NCBI GenBank assembly: GCA_903931645.1
Contig: CAIZDF010000587.1
Span: 1 to 16,180, forward strand
Reading direction: 5' to 3'
Length of the DNA stretch: 16,180 nucleotides
From: an uncultured Tolumonas sp.
GTDB taxonomy: Bacteria > Pseudomonadota > Gammaproteobacteria > Enterobacterales > Aeromonadaceae
Below the pieces are notes generated by a model that did not search any database, was not told where the DNA came from, and saw only the letters and a list, made by a program, of their open reading frames with translations. The position numbers and the translations under genes were made by a program. Each line of letters begins with the position of its first letter. Position 1 is the first letter of the stretch. This document shows, piece after piece, positions 8,431-16,065 of this stretch.

Positions 8431-10000
8431 TGGCCACCTCCAGTGAAACAGAATTGAGCGCGTTCGAGCGTTTCGTTGAGACTGCGCGGCTGAACAACAC
8501 CTCTTTAACATCGCCATACCAGACGGTAGAAATCACATCGGTATAAGGCACTAAATCGCCACCCAAGGTGATTTCACGACGTTTACCATTTTCATCTAAG
8601 GCTAATTTGCCAATTTCTACGGCTTCTAAACCGGTGGTAAACAGTGCGCCACTGCCATTTAACGCAATGACACCGCCACTGATATAACCAGAGCCGCGCA
8701 TCTCATACGGGTCAAGTTTCAGATCGCGGGCTTCATGACCGGGTAAGGGAGCGTGTGCTGAAAGATCGCTTAAATAGCCATAAATTCCGTAATGACCGTT
8801 TTGTAGAATGAGGTTGTCTTTGAGGGTCACATCAAGGCTGTTGCGAAAGCGGATGCCGTGATACTGGTTATTATAAAAATGGTTATCGGCGATCAGATTA
8901 TGATGACTTTCATACACCGCCAGCCCATCACTGCCATTGTTATAACTGCTGTTTTGCACAACAACGTTATGGTTACTGGCGCGATCAAGCATGATCCCGG
9001 CCTGCTTGTTATCGTGTGACAGATTGCCAAAAATAAACGCGCCGCTGACATCACGCGAACCAATAATGCCATGGCGAACTTTCGTGCCCCACACCTCATT
9101 ATTAGCAATAATCAGATGATGAGAGCGATCATGCGGGTCGATGCCGTAATAAATGTTGTCGTAATATTTATTACCAATCAGCACCACATCATTCGCTTCA
9201 TAAGAGTAGAAGCCATAAAACATATCGGTTACCCGATTGTTTACCAACCAGCCGCGGGGATGTTGCAACCGGTTAAGTGTCAGCGGAGCATACATCTGAT
9301 CTTGTTCCGAATAGGTCGACAGCGTAAAACCATACGCCTTACTATTCAGTGAACCGAGGCTCTCAATTAACGAACCATAGGCATAAGTCTCCGAGCCACT
9401 CCAGCCGATATAAAATGGCCGGTACTCCTCTTTTTTACCGTTATATTTGGCCGGAGAATTGGTTTTCTCGCTCCAACCGCGTAAAGCAGCATCGACAATA
9501 AATACATCACCTGCATTAACCAGAAAACTGCCCCGTTCATGAGAAAGCAACAGCTCTTCCCCGGGGGCAATCGCGAATGCGGCATGATTCATTACCACAA
9601 TGGGAAACCGCAGCAAATACTGCTGTTTATTCAATTTAACCAACGCATCCGGCATGGCCTTATGCAAAGCCGGTAAGGTCAGAATGCCATCGTGAACATA
9701 GATCGCCTTGGGAAATTGGCCTTGTTTTTGTGCCCACATGCCCAGTTTGCCACCCTTAAAAAACTTCCGGGTCGCCACATTGTTGATCATACGTTCAAAG
9801 GTAATATGGGCGGGTTTCTGCCATTTGGCCTGTTTTTGCAAAATGGCATTCCGGTTATAACCACTGATATCCGGCAAAGCCGGTAACGCAGGATGGGCAA
9901 CCTGTGTCGAAATGGTTTGCACCGTATAGAACTCTGCCTGCGCCCATTGTGTAAACATGAGCCCGCACGCGAGAAGACCGACTATCACAATTTTGTTCAT
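8423..10000 (-). CDS. algG: Periplasmic mannuronan C5-epimerase AlgG
   Basis: Epimerises mannuronate to guluronate in nascent alginate and protects the polymer in the AlgK/AlgX/AlgG complex. The 525-residue protein (Pseudomonas 543) has a signal peptide ending WAQA (22), an N-terminal CASH-type domain, and a right-handed beta-helix from about residue 245. The catalytic motif YGIDPHDRS is at 285-293, followed by the conserved HGII (310-313) and DGLAVYESHHNLI coils. The C-terminal beta-domain runs to about 515. AAGGAG stands 7 nt before the ATG at 10000. It starts 47 nt after algK, where Pseudomonas has algE, and overlaps algX by 8 nt. The protein looks intact. Confidence 0.94.
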   Translation of the reverse strand: MNKIVIVGLLACGLMFTQWAQAEFYTVQTISTQVAHPALPALPDISGYNRNAILQKQAKWQKPAHITFERMINNVATRKFFKGGKLGMWAQKQGQFPKAIYVHDGILTLPALHKAMPDALVKLNKQQYLLRFPIVVMNHAAFAIAPGEELLLSHERGSFLVNAGDVFIVDAALRGWSEKTNSPAKYNGKKEEYRPFYIGWSGSETYAYGSLIESLGSLNSKAYGFTLSTYSEQDQMYAPLTLNRLQHPRGWLVNNRVTDMFYGFYSYEANDVVLIGNKYYDNIYYGIDPHDRSHHLIIANNEVWGTKVRHGIIGSRDVSGAFIFGNLSHDNKQAGIMLDRASNHNVVVQNSSYNNGSDGLAVYESHHNLIADNHFYNNQYHGIRFRNSLDVTLKDNLILQNGHYGIYGYLSDLSAHAPLPGHEARDLKLDPYEMRGSGYISGGVIALNGSGALFTTGLEAVEIGKLALDENGKRREITLGGDLVPYTDVISTVWYGDVKEVLFSRAVSTKRSNALNSVSLEVANE

Positions 10001-10047
10001 TATCTGCTCCTTGATGCTGAACTTCGGTATAGGGATCGGCAGACAAC

Positions 10048-11511
10048 TCAGAAATTATTCACCAGTTCTGAATCATTTCTTTTCTGCTCTTCACTGTTGG
10101 TTCCTTCCCCCTCCGAGGCTAATTGCGGTGCAATTGATAACGGCATACCGTCGACATTACGAGCGCGCAGTTCTTGTGTTAGCAACTCATGGGCTTGTAG
10201 TTGATGCTGTTTATCTAACACCAATGACGAACGTAATTGTTGTAATGACGGGCTATTCAGTTTTTGCTGAGCCAATGAGGTAAACACCCAGGCATAGACC
10301 GGGTTGGCCTTCACACCAGGTGTGTTATGAAAAGCTATCGCTAAAGCCTCATCCGCTCTGGCATGCCCTTGGCGAGCTGCTTGCACCAGCAAATCGACGC
10401 CTTGCTGGATTTGCGGTGTTCCCGTTAGCAGGCCACTCAGATACAGACGCCCCAATAAATAGTTGGCTTCCGGCAGATCGGCGGCAGCTTTCAGCATCTT
10501 TTCCGCTACCACCGGATCAGCCGCTTTACGTCGCCCTTCCAGATAGAGTCGCCCCAGTAAGTAGGATGCTTGTGGATCACCTTGTTGCTGTAGTTGCAGC
10601 AGTTGTTGCTCGAAATGCTTGGTTTCAGCTTCATCGCCCGGTTGGCTAAGCAATATCGAGATAACTGCCAACGCGACATCGTGATTTTGCGGTTGAGCCA
10701 ACCGGCCTAATGCCAGTGCCTGTTCATTCATCGGCGCACCGGCCACTGTGCTTTGCAGTATCTGCATCAGCGGTAACAGATCACTGTCGAGCAACCGCCC
10801 ACTTTTTAGTTCAGAGCTGATAGCCGTAAACAGCTCAGGCCAATCATTACCGCCGTTTTGGCGCAATAACATCAGCTGCGCCCGGCGACACAATTGCAGA
10901 TCGGATGGCTGCACATATCCAAACGCTGGCGTATTAAATGAAATTTGCTGACACATGCTGCGCAATTCAGCCGCTGTCGTTTGCGTTTTCAGCATCTCTG
11001 GCAACCGTACCATCGCCCACAACCAGCTGCGTTGATTGGGTGCCAGCCGCTTATCCGATTGCGAAACCAGCTGGCGTAAATCGGAATAACCGGGCTGTTG
11101 TGGATAACGGGCATAAAAAGTAATGAGTTCATACATCACATCACCCCGGCGTTGCTGCCGTGCCCAGAGCGTGTTACGGATCTCATCCGCCCAGCCCGGT
11201 TCCAGCTCGATGACCTGCATTAAATTAGCTATATAAAGCAGCTCTTTTTCACCACTCGGATCATGCTGTAACTGCGCTTTTAACAGCTGTCTGGCCTGTT
11301 CCCGCTGCTGAGCATTTTTGCCCAGCAGCAGATAATCAGTGACCTTCTCCGGTTTAACACCGTCATACCCCACATCCTGTAAGGCAGACCATTGTTGCGT
11401 CGGTGAAATTTTAATTCGGCTATGCTGCTGCGGTTGCATTTGCGCGGTATAGCTTTGGCAAGCCGATAAACCAAAGCCCATTAACGCCATCATCAAAACG
11501 TTCCGTTTCAT
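10048..11511 (-). CDS. algK: Alginate export lipoprotein AlgK (TPR/Sel1-like)
   Basis: AlgK is an outer-membrane lipoprotein that scaffolds the alginate secretion complex and helps localise the AlgE porin. The 487-residue protein starts with a lipoprotein signal (MKRNVLMMALMGFGLSAC) whose lipobox LSAC puts the acylated cysteine at residue 18; Gln at +2 favours outer-membrane sorting. The rest is alpha-helical and Gln/Leu-rich, with Sel1-like repeats best seen at 311-395 (SYLLGRLYLEG and NYLLGRLYLSG). Position after alg44 and before algG matches the Pseudomonas operon. It starts 2 nt after the alg44 stop, so translation is likely coupled. Pairwise identity to known AlgK is weak by eye; the call rests on lipobox, repeats, length and context. 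Confidence 0.85.
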   Translation of the reverse strand: MKRNVLMMALMGFGLSACQSYTAQMQPQQHSRIKISPTQQWSALQDVGYDGVKPEKVTDYLLLGKNAQQREQARQLLKAQLQHDPSGEKELLYIANLMQVIELEPGWADEIRNTLWARQQRRGDVMYELITFYARYPQQPGYSDLRQLVSQSDKRLAPNQRSWLWAMVRLPEMLKTQTTAAELRSMCQQISFNTPAFGYVQPSDLQLCRRAQLMLLRQNGGNDWPELFTAISSELKSGRLLDSDLLPLMQILQSTVAGAPMNEQALALGRLAQPQNHDVALAVISILLSQPGDEAETKHFEQQLLQLQQQGDPQASYLLGRLYLEGRRKAADPVVAEKMLKAAADLPEANYLLGRLYLSGLLTGTPQIQQGVDLLVQAARQGHARADEALAIAFHNTPGVKANPVYAWVFTSLAQQKLNSPSLQQLRSSLVLDKQHQLQAHELLTQELRARNVDGMPLSIAPQLASEGEGTNSEEQKRNDSELVNNF

Positions 11512-11513
11512 GA

Positions 11514-12707
11514 TTAACCAGCCTCAGTTTGAGTGAATTTTTTCACCTGCATCGCGACAGCCATTCGCAGCCGATCAAACCAAACAGGTGCGACAGAAAC
11601 TGCCACCGGTGAACTAACCGTGCTCGCTGGTAAGACTTGATCCGGTTTGATCTGCACCATCACCGCGCCTAATGCCGGAATTGGTATTGCGTCGGTCATC
11701 TGCACTTGAGAAATAGTGCCGCTGACTTCAGGCAAACCATCCGGTAGAGTCAGCACGACCTTACGTCCGGCGGTCAGCTTGGCATAATCGACATAATCGA
11801 AATTCGCTTGCACATAAGGCTGGCTCTGTGGCGGCACCAGCTGCACGACCGGTTTTCCCCGTTCCAAAAACTGGCCGTTGGTCACACCGGTGCTCAGCAC
11901 CATACAATCACAGGGGCTGGGTAGGGTGTAATCCATCTGGGTTTGCAATAACGACAGCAATTTGGGATCCGGTGTCGCACTGGCTTTTAATAATGTGGTG
12001 ACCTGTTCTGCCCACGGCGCTTGCACTCTTGCCACCGGCATACCCGCCTTAACCGTAGCCCCCACCTTGACCAATAATTCGACATTACCTTCTTTGGGCA
12101 TCAACACCGCTTGTTGTGGCAAGGTCACGGATGCGCTGCGCGCAGCGCTAACCAGATAATGGCTCGCCAACGTGCTGAGCAAATAAGCGAATGCCCCCAG
12201 CCCCACCACAAACATGAGTGCCGTTGCCAACAAGGCCTTGGTTTTCGCCCAACCCGTCAGCCCGGCGCTGGTGTTGACTACTTTTCGCGCTTTAGTGAAA
12301 TTTTCCCGACTTAAGGTCGTTAATACATCATTGACCTGCGCAATTTCCCCGCCAAGAAACTTGCTGATTAACAAACGTAAGGTGGATATCTCCTGTGTGC
12401 CCAGATCCTGAAATTCGCAGCCGAACCGATGTTCATCAACCCATTGGTGAATCACCTTGAAATTTACCTTCAGCACAAATTCCACGGCATCAAAGTTAAA
12501 TAACAGACGTCCCCGATAGACCTGATCAACATGCAAACGGGCATCTTCATTCATTACACTGAAACCACTGGCTGAAATCTCATTCAACTCCAGGACATAT
12601 TGATTATGTTGCGGATCAGTCACGATCAACCGGGCTGGAATTTTCACCCGTGCGTGGCGTCGTTGTGCTTCGGTCTCATGAACCAGATTTAAATTTGCAG
12701 TCGCCAT
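11514..12707 (-). CDS. alg44: Alginate polymerase c-di-GMP receptor Alg44 (PilZ plus membrane-fusion-like domain)
   Basis: Alg44 binds cyclic di-GMP and activates Alg8 at the inner membrane. The 397-residue protein has an N-terminal PilZ domain (about 15-120) with RRHAR at 16-20 (RxxxR motif) and EISASG at 44-49. The second PilZ motif is normally [D/N]xSxxG, so position 44 is Glu instead of Asp. One membrane helix follows (about 157-180), then a periplasmic HlyD-like domain (about 195-380) with a short lipoyl-like beta segment (EGNVELLVKVGATVKAGMPV). Length matches Pseudomonas Alg44 (389). The start at 12707 has a GGGGA-type site about 8 nt upstream. It lies between alg8 and algK as in Pseudomonas. 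Confidence 0.92.
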   Translation of the reverse strand: MATANLNLVHETEAQRRHARVKIPARLIVTDPQHNQYVLELNEISASGFSVMNEDARLHVDQVYRGRLLFNFDAVEFVLKVNFKVIHQWVDEHRFGCEFQDLGTQEISTLRLLISKFLGGEIAQVNDVLTTLSRENFTKARKVVNTSAGLTGWAKTKALLATALMFVVGLGAFAYLLSTLASHYLVSAARSASVTLPQQAVLMPKEGNVELLVKVGATVKAGMPVARVQAPWAEQVTTLLKASATPDPKLLSLLQTQMDYTLPSPCDCMVLSTGVTNGQFLERGKPVVQLVPPQSQPYVQANFDYVDYAKLTAGRKVVLTLPDGLPEVSGTISQVQMTDAIPIPALGAVMVQIKPDQVLPASTVSSPVAVSVAPVWFDRLRMAVAMQVKKFTQTEAG

Positions 12708-12774
12708 CTTTCATCCCCTTCCTTTGCAGCCTCAATGTCATCCTGTCATTGGCTTAACAAGCCGATTGGCCGGA

Positions 12775-14247
12775 CTAAACCAGATGAACTACCACCGCCA
12801 TAAATACACTGACCGCCGAAAACGTCATGGCAGTCGTGGACCAGCGGTTAAACCAGGTTTGAAACGCACCATGATCATGTTTCAGTTTGGTGTTTTGACG
12901 TGTCCACGACTGGCGATCCAGGCGGAACACCACGTAGATTTTGATCAGCGAGCCAAAGATTTGGTTGAAATAGAGCATCAGCGGAAAACCCGGCCCCACC
13001 TTGTGACCGGAAGCCAGCAGCATCAGTGACACCAGCGTGCGGGTCACTGCGATCCACAGCAGATAGATCACCGGATAACCAATGTCATATTTGAAACCGG
13101 CTAACACCGCCGCCGTCAGCCCCAAAACACTGGTCCACATCGAGATGCGTTGATCAAACAACACGTAATAGGTAAACCAGCCCAGACGTTTGATGCCAAG
13201 ACGGGTGGCCCGTGAATTTTGCCGTAATGAATTGCCATACCAGCGAAACATCAGTTGGCGGGCAGCCGCAATAAAGCTTTTTGACGGCGGGTGCTCTACC
13301 GTAGTGATTTCCGCATCAGGAACATAATAGGTATCCCAGCCCTGCCGCATCATGCTGAACCAGCTTGATTTATCATCGCCAGTCAGGAATTTGAAGCGCC
13401 CCAGCCGCCAGTGATCCAGATGATCGTTCTCCACATCCGAGATAAATTCCGGCTCGGTCACTACACTGGCACGGAACAACGACATCCGTCCGGTCAGGGT
13501 TAATACCCGTTTTGACAATGCCATTGAGCACATGCTGATATGCCGTTGGGCAAAGCGCAGCTTGTGCCACTGACTCATCCAGTAACTGCCAAGCACATCG
13601 CAATACTCATTGGTTGTCAGCGCGCCAACATTGGGAAACAGGGAAAAATAAGGGCAGGATTGCCGAATAATGCCGTCAGACAACACGGTATCGCCATCCA
13701 CTACCGCGACCAGCGCCTGTGCATCCGGCATATCCCGCGCAATGGCCCGAAAACCATTCGCCAGCCCATCACGTTTACCGGTGCCAGGAATGCGGACGAA
13801 ACGTAACGTGACGCGATCCTGCGGTGGTGCAGCCTGTTGCCACAAGGTGTGGATCAGTGATTCATCAGACAGCTCAACAATCGATGCCACTACCGTAGCC
13901 GGATAACCGCAATGAATGGCTTCACTGATCACCGAGCGATAGACCATGGCGGTAGTCATCGCATCAATGCGAAAACTGGTCACCATTAGATAAATGTGCG
14001 ATGGCGGTTGTGCCAGCACGGCAGCCTCAGCCTGCTTGCGATGGCGAGGAAACACGACATAGCAAAAAAACAGCCCACGCAGGTAATGCATTAAACCCAC
14101 GCCATAGCGCCATAGCCCGATGCCACCAACCACCAGCAAAAACTCAGGGTGCCCGGCGGAAAACACGTCGGGCGGCACCAATAATGCCAACGCACAAAGC
14201 AAGCATCCCAGCAATAACCAACCTGTCGTAGTTTGCATCCATTGCAT
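12775..14247 (-). CDS. alg8: Alginate polymerase glycosyltransferase Alg8 (GT2)
   Basis: The inner-membrane processive glycosyltransferase that joins GDP-mannuronate into polymannuronate. The 490-residue protein has two N-terminal membrane helices (about 8-24 and 35-55), a GT2 cytosolic domain and three or more C-terminal helices (about 368-390, 394-415, 470-488). Catalytic features are DGD (184-186, UDP/GDP-metal site), TGDDKSSW (289-296, catalytic base region) and QLMFRWYGN (331-339, the QxxRW-like gating motif). Length is close to Pseudomonas Alg8 (494). AGGGGG precedes the ATG at 14247. It needs Alg44 with c-di-GMP for activity in Pseudomonas. It is 160 nt after algD and 67 nt before alg44. 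Confidence 0.95.
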   Translation of the reverse strand: MQWMQTTTGWLLLGCLLCALALLVPPDVFSAGHPEFLLVVGGIGLWRYGVGLMHYLRGLFFCYVVFPRHRKQAEAAVLAQPPSHIYLMVTSFRIDAMTTAMVYRSVISEAIHCGYPATVVASIVELSDESLIHTLWQQAAPPQDRVTLRFVRIPGTGKRDGLANGFRAIARDMPDAQALVAVVDGDTVLSDGIIRQSCPYFSLFPNVGALTTNEYCDVLGSYWMSQWHKLRFAQRHISMCSMALSKRVLTLTGRMSLFRASVVTEPEFISDVENDHLDHWRLGRFKFLTGDDKSSWFSMMRQGWDTYYVPDAEITTVEHPPSKSFIAAARQLMFRWYGNSLRQNSRATRLGIKRLGWFTYYVLFDQRISMWTSVLGLTAAVLAGFKYDIGYPVIYLLWIAVTRTLVSLMLLASGHKVGPGFPLMLYFNQIFGSLIKIYVVFRLDRQSWTRQNTKLKHDHGAFQTWFNRWSTTAMTFSAVSVFMAVVVHLV

Positions 14248-14289
14248 AACTCACCCCCTTTCAGCCCGCCCCGGCATGAATATTCAGGG

Positions 14290-14363
14290 GATCGCAACAC
14301 TTCTGCCCTGCGTCGGGAAAACCCGCCCAACCCATAACAATATGGGGCAAAAGCATTGCGATC
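14290..14363 (-). other. Predicted branched RNA structure in the algD-alg8 spacer
   Basis: An 8-bp perfect inverted repeat, GATCGCAA (14290-14297) and TTGCGATC (14356-14363), encloses two further hairpins: CGGG-4-CCCG (14314-14325) and CCCATA-4-TATGGG (14331-14346). In the transcript this gives a three-way junction in the untranslated spacer. No T-run follows any stem, so it is not a standard terminator. It could be a processing or stability element that sets algD level apart from the downstream genes. This is hand-folding only. Confidence 0.45.
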
Positions 14364-14372
14364 AGTGATGAG

Positions 14373-14398
14373 CAGACAGTCAGAACATCAGACTGCTG
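14373..14398 (-). other. Hairpin just downstream of algD
   Basis: CAG and CAGTC (14373-14375, 14377-14381) can pair with GACTG and CTG (14391-14395, 14396-14398), with one bulged base and a 9-nt loop. It begins about 10 nt after the algD stop codon in the transcript. No T-run follows, so it is more likely an RNA-end-protecting stem than a terminator. Confidence 0.4.
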
Positions 14399-14407
14399 AT
14401 CGTATGG

Positions 14408-15718
14408 TTACCAACAAATACCCTGTTTATTGACGACCGATGTGTTCGTCATAAAACCGGCCAAATCGACCAGATATTTGTCTTCTGGCCACGACTCCAG
14501 CATGGCTTGAAATGCCTTATCTTTATTGCCAACGATCAGCACATCGACATTATCGAGTAGCTCTGATTCGTCTTCCGCCAACAAAGAAGAGACATGGGGG
14601 ATCTTGCCATTGATGTAATCACGGTTTGCACCGTGCACGCTGGCAAATTTTACGTTGCGGTCATAAATAGAAAGCTGATAACCCTTGCCGATCAACATCT
14701 CGGCCAGTTCCACCAGCGGGCTTTCGCGCAGATCGTCTGTTTCAGCTTTGAAGCTTAAGCCCAACATGCCGATCTTGCGTTTGTTCAGTGACTCAATCAT
14801 CTGAAACGCACGTTTCACCTGATTTTCGTTACTGTGCATTAACGAAGAAATGAGCGGTGTTTGCACATCCAGTTGTGATGCGCGGTAATTAAGCGCCCGT
14901 ACGTCTTTTGGCAGGCACGAACCACCAAAAGCAAAGCCGGGTTTCATGTAATAACTGGAAATGTTGAGTTTATTGTCGCGGCACACCACATCCATGACCT
15001 CACGGCCATCCACATGCAGCTCTTTCGCGATACTGCCAATTTCATTGGCAAAACTGACTTTTACCGCGTGCCACACATTGCAGGTGTATTTCACCATCTC
15101 GGCGATTTCGATCGGCTTGCAGATAAACGGTGCCGTTAAGTCGCTGTAAAGTAACTCCATCAAACGACCCGTTTCGTCATCCAACACACCGACGACGGTC
15201 ATCGGTGGCTCGTCATAATCACGCAGTGCCGTGCTTTCCCGTAAAAATTCCGGATTGACCCCCAAACCGAAATCCACGCCGGCTTTCATCTGGGCACAAT
15301 CTTCCAGTATCGGTAACACAACCCCTTTCACCGTGCCCGGTAAGACAGTACTGCGGATGATCACCGTATGTCGGGAAGGTTTATCGCGCATAGCCAAGCC
15401 AATTTCACGGCAAACGGCCTCAATATATTCCAGACTCAGGTCGCCATTACGTTTGCTCGGTGTCGGAACGCAGACCATGGTAATGTCGCTGTTCTGAATG
15501 GCATCGGTGTAATCATTTGTCGCCCGGATCCGGCCGGCGTTTTTACCTGCAGCTAGTAATTCATCCAATCCCGGCTCCACAATCGGGGAGCGACCGGCAT
15601 TGATCAGTTCAACTTTATGTTTGGAAACATCGACCCCGATGATCTGGTGGCCACGCTGTGCAAGGCAGGCAGTACAAACTGCGCCAACATAACCCATACC
15701 AAAGATACTGATACGCAT
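14408..15718 (-). CDS. algD: GDP-mannose 6-dehydrogenase AlgD
   Basis: Oxidises GDP-mannose to GDP-mannuronate with two NAD+, the committed step of alginate synthesis in the cytoplasm. At 436 residues it has exactly the length of Pseudomonas AlgD. The N-terminal Rossmann motif GMGYVG is at 7-12, with Asp30 at the end of beta2 for NAD. The catalytic cysteine is Cys268 in GGSCLPKD (266-272), and the hinge helix and C-terminal GLSFKAETDDLRESP (about 325-340) are typical of nucleotide-sugar dehydrogenases. AAGGAG stands 6 nt before the ATG at 15718. It is the first gene of the operon, with a 462-nt non-coding region upstream that carries the promoter signals described separately. Confidence 0.97.
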   Translation of the reverse strand: MRISIFGMGYVGAVCTACLAQRGHQIIGVDVSKHKVELINAGRSPIVEPGLDELLAAGKNAGRIRATNDYTDAIQNSDITMVCVPTPSKRNGDLSLEYIEAVCREIGLAMRDKPSRHTVIIRSTVLPGTVKGVVLPILEDCAQMKAGVDFGLGVNPEFLRESTALRDYDEPPMTVVGVLDDETGRLMELLYSDLTAPFICKPIEIAEMVKYTCNVWHAVKVSFANEIGSIAKELHVDGREVMDVVCRDNKLNISSYYMKPGFAFGGSCLPKDVRALNYRASQLDVQTPLISSLMHSNENQVKRAFQMIESLNKRKIGMLGLSFKAETDDLRESPLVELAEMLIGKGYQLSIYDRNVKFASVHGANRDYINGKIPHVSSLLAEDESELLDNVDVLIVGNKDKAFQAMLESWPEDKYLVDLAGFMTNTSVVNKQGICW

Positions 15719-15742
15719 GAAACACTCCTTTTCAAGTTATGT

Positions 15743-15757
15743 CATCCATCATGGATG
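15743..15757. promoter_or_regulatory. Palindrome in the algD leader
   Basis: CATCCAT (15743-15749) and ATGGATG (15751-15757) form a perfect 7-bp-arm inverted repeat around one base. It lies in the predicted untranslated leader, about 25 nt before the algD start codon and just upstream of its ribosome site. It could be an operator or a small RNA hairpin (CATCC/GGATG with a 5-nt loop). Confidence 0.4.
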
Positions 15758-15827
15758 CATCAACGCCGTAAAATCTCAGTAAGTAACAAACTCCCAATAC
15801 GGTTAATGGTTTTGCAAATTGATCTGG

Positions 15828-15843
15828 AGCAAAAACTTGACCA
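15828..15843 (-). promoter_or_regulatory. Candidate sigma-54 (RpoN) promoter of algD
   Basis: On the minus strand the sequence TGGTCAAGTTTTTGCT carries GG and GC separated by exactly 10 nt, as the sigma-54 consensus TGGCACG-N4-TTGCW requires. The -12 half TTGCT is perfect; the -24 half keeps TGG but departs after it. The start site would be near 15817, giving a leader of about 99 nt. RpoN is known to act at algD in Pseudomonas. Inferred from pattern only. Confidence 0.5.
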
Positions 15844-15875
15844 CTTTTTAACTCAGTTAACAATTCAGCAACATT

Positions 15876-15891
15876 TTTGATATCGATCACA
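15876..15891. promoter_or_regulatory. CRP-like site
   Basis: TTTGA-N6-TCACA (plus strand) has one perfect CRP half-site and one with 4 of 5 consensus bases at the correct 6-bp spacing (TGTGA-N6-TCACA). It is about 65 nt upstream of the predicted sigma-54 start. AT-rich DNA yields such matches by chance. Confidence 0.25.
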
Positions 15892-15903
15892 AGCTAAACA
15901 ATT

Positions 15904-15922
15904 GATTTTCATTATCATTAAA
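15904..15922. promoter_or_regulatory. Fur-box-like site flanked by an inverted repeat
   Basis: The minus-strand sequence TTTAATGATAATGAAAATC agrees with 14 of 19 bases of the Fur consensus GATAATGATAATCATTATC. It sits between AACAATT (15897-15903) and AATTGTT (15921-15927). A weak call, given the local A+T richness. Confidence 0.25.
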
Positions 15923-15965
15923 TTGTTCTAATTTTCGCCAAAAATACTCTTTTGAAACCACAAAC

Positions 15966-15989
15966 AATAATTCTATCAACAGAATTATT
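15966..15989. promoter_or_regulatory. Perfect 9-bp-arm palindrome upstream of algD
   Basis: AATAATTCT (15966-15974) and AGAATTATT (15981-15989) are exact inverted copies around a 6-bp spacer. The arm length and spacer suit a dimeric DNA-binding protein; no T-run makes it a terminator. The binding factor is unknown. Confidence 0.45.
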
Positions 15990-16049
15990 TCACTATTTCG
16001 CTTCATCATGGTGACCCATAATAAAACAAACGATCCAATTTGAATCAAT

Positions 16050-16065
16050 TGTCACATAGATGACA
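16050..16065. promoter_or_regulatory. TGTCA-N6-TGACA palindrome, FleQ-type enhancer candidate
   Basis: TGTCACATAGATGACA has perfect arms and the same 14-bp core geometry (GTCA-N6-TGAC) as the FleQ box of Pseudomonas, GTCaNTAAAtTGAC, although the central six bases differ. Its centre lies about 240 nt upstream of the predicted sigma-54 start, a normal distance for an enhancer-binding protein. FleQ-type proteins respond to c-di-GMP, which would match the Alg44 control of the polymerase. Confidence 0.4.

Noticed and set aside
8431..8517. Longer N-terminus for AlgX from 8517
   Set aside because: It lies inside algG and would put 29 polar, Arg-rich residues before a standard signal peptide; GGAGG precedes the ATG at 8430.
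10001..10047. Search for a remnant of algE between algK and algG
   Set aside because: Only 47 nt, which holds the algG ribosome site and no frame resembling a beta-barrel strand; nothing supports a pseudogene.
15903..15935. Possible AlgU/RpoE-like promoter (GAACAA then TCAA at about 17 nt, minus strand)
   Set aside because: The -35 matches only GAAC of GAACTT and the -10 lacks TCTGA; too weak in AT-rich DNA to call.
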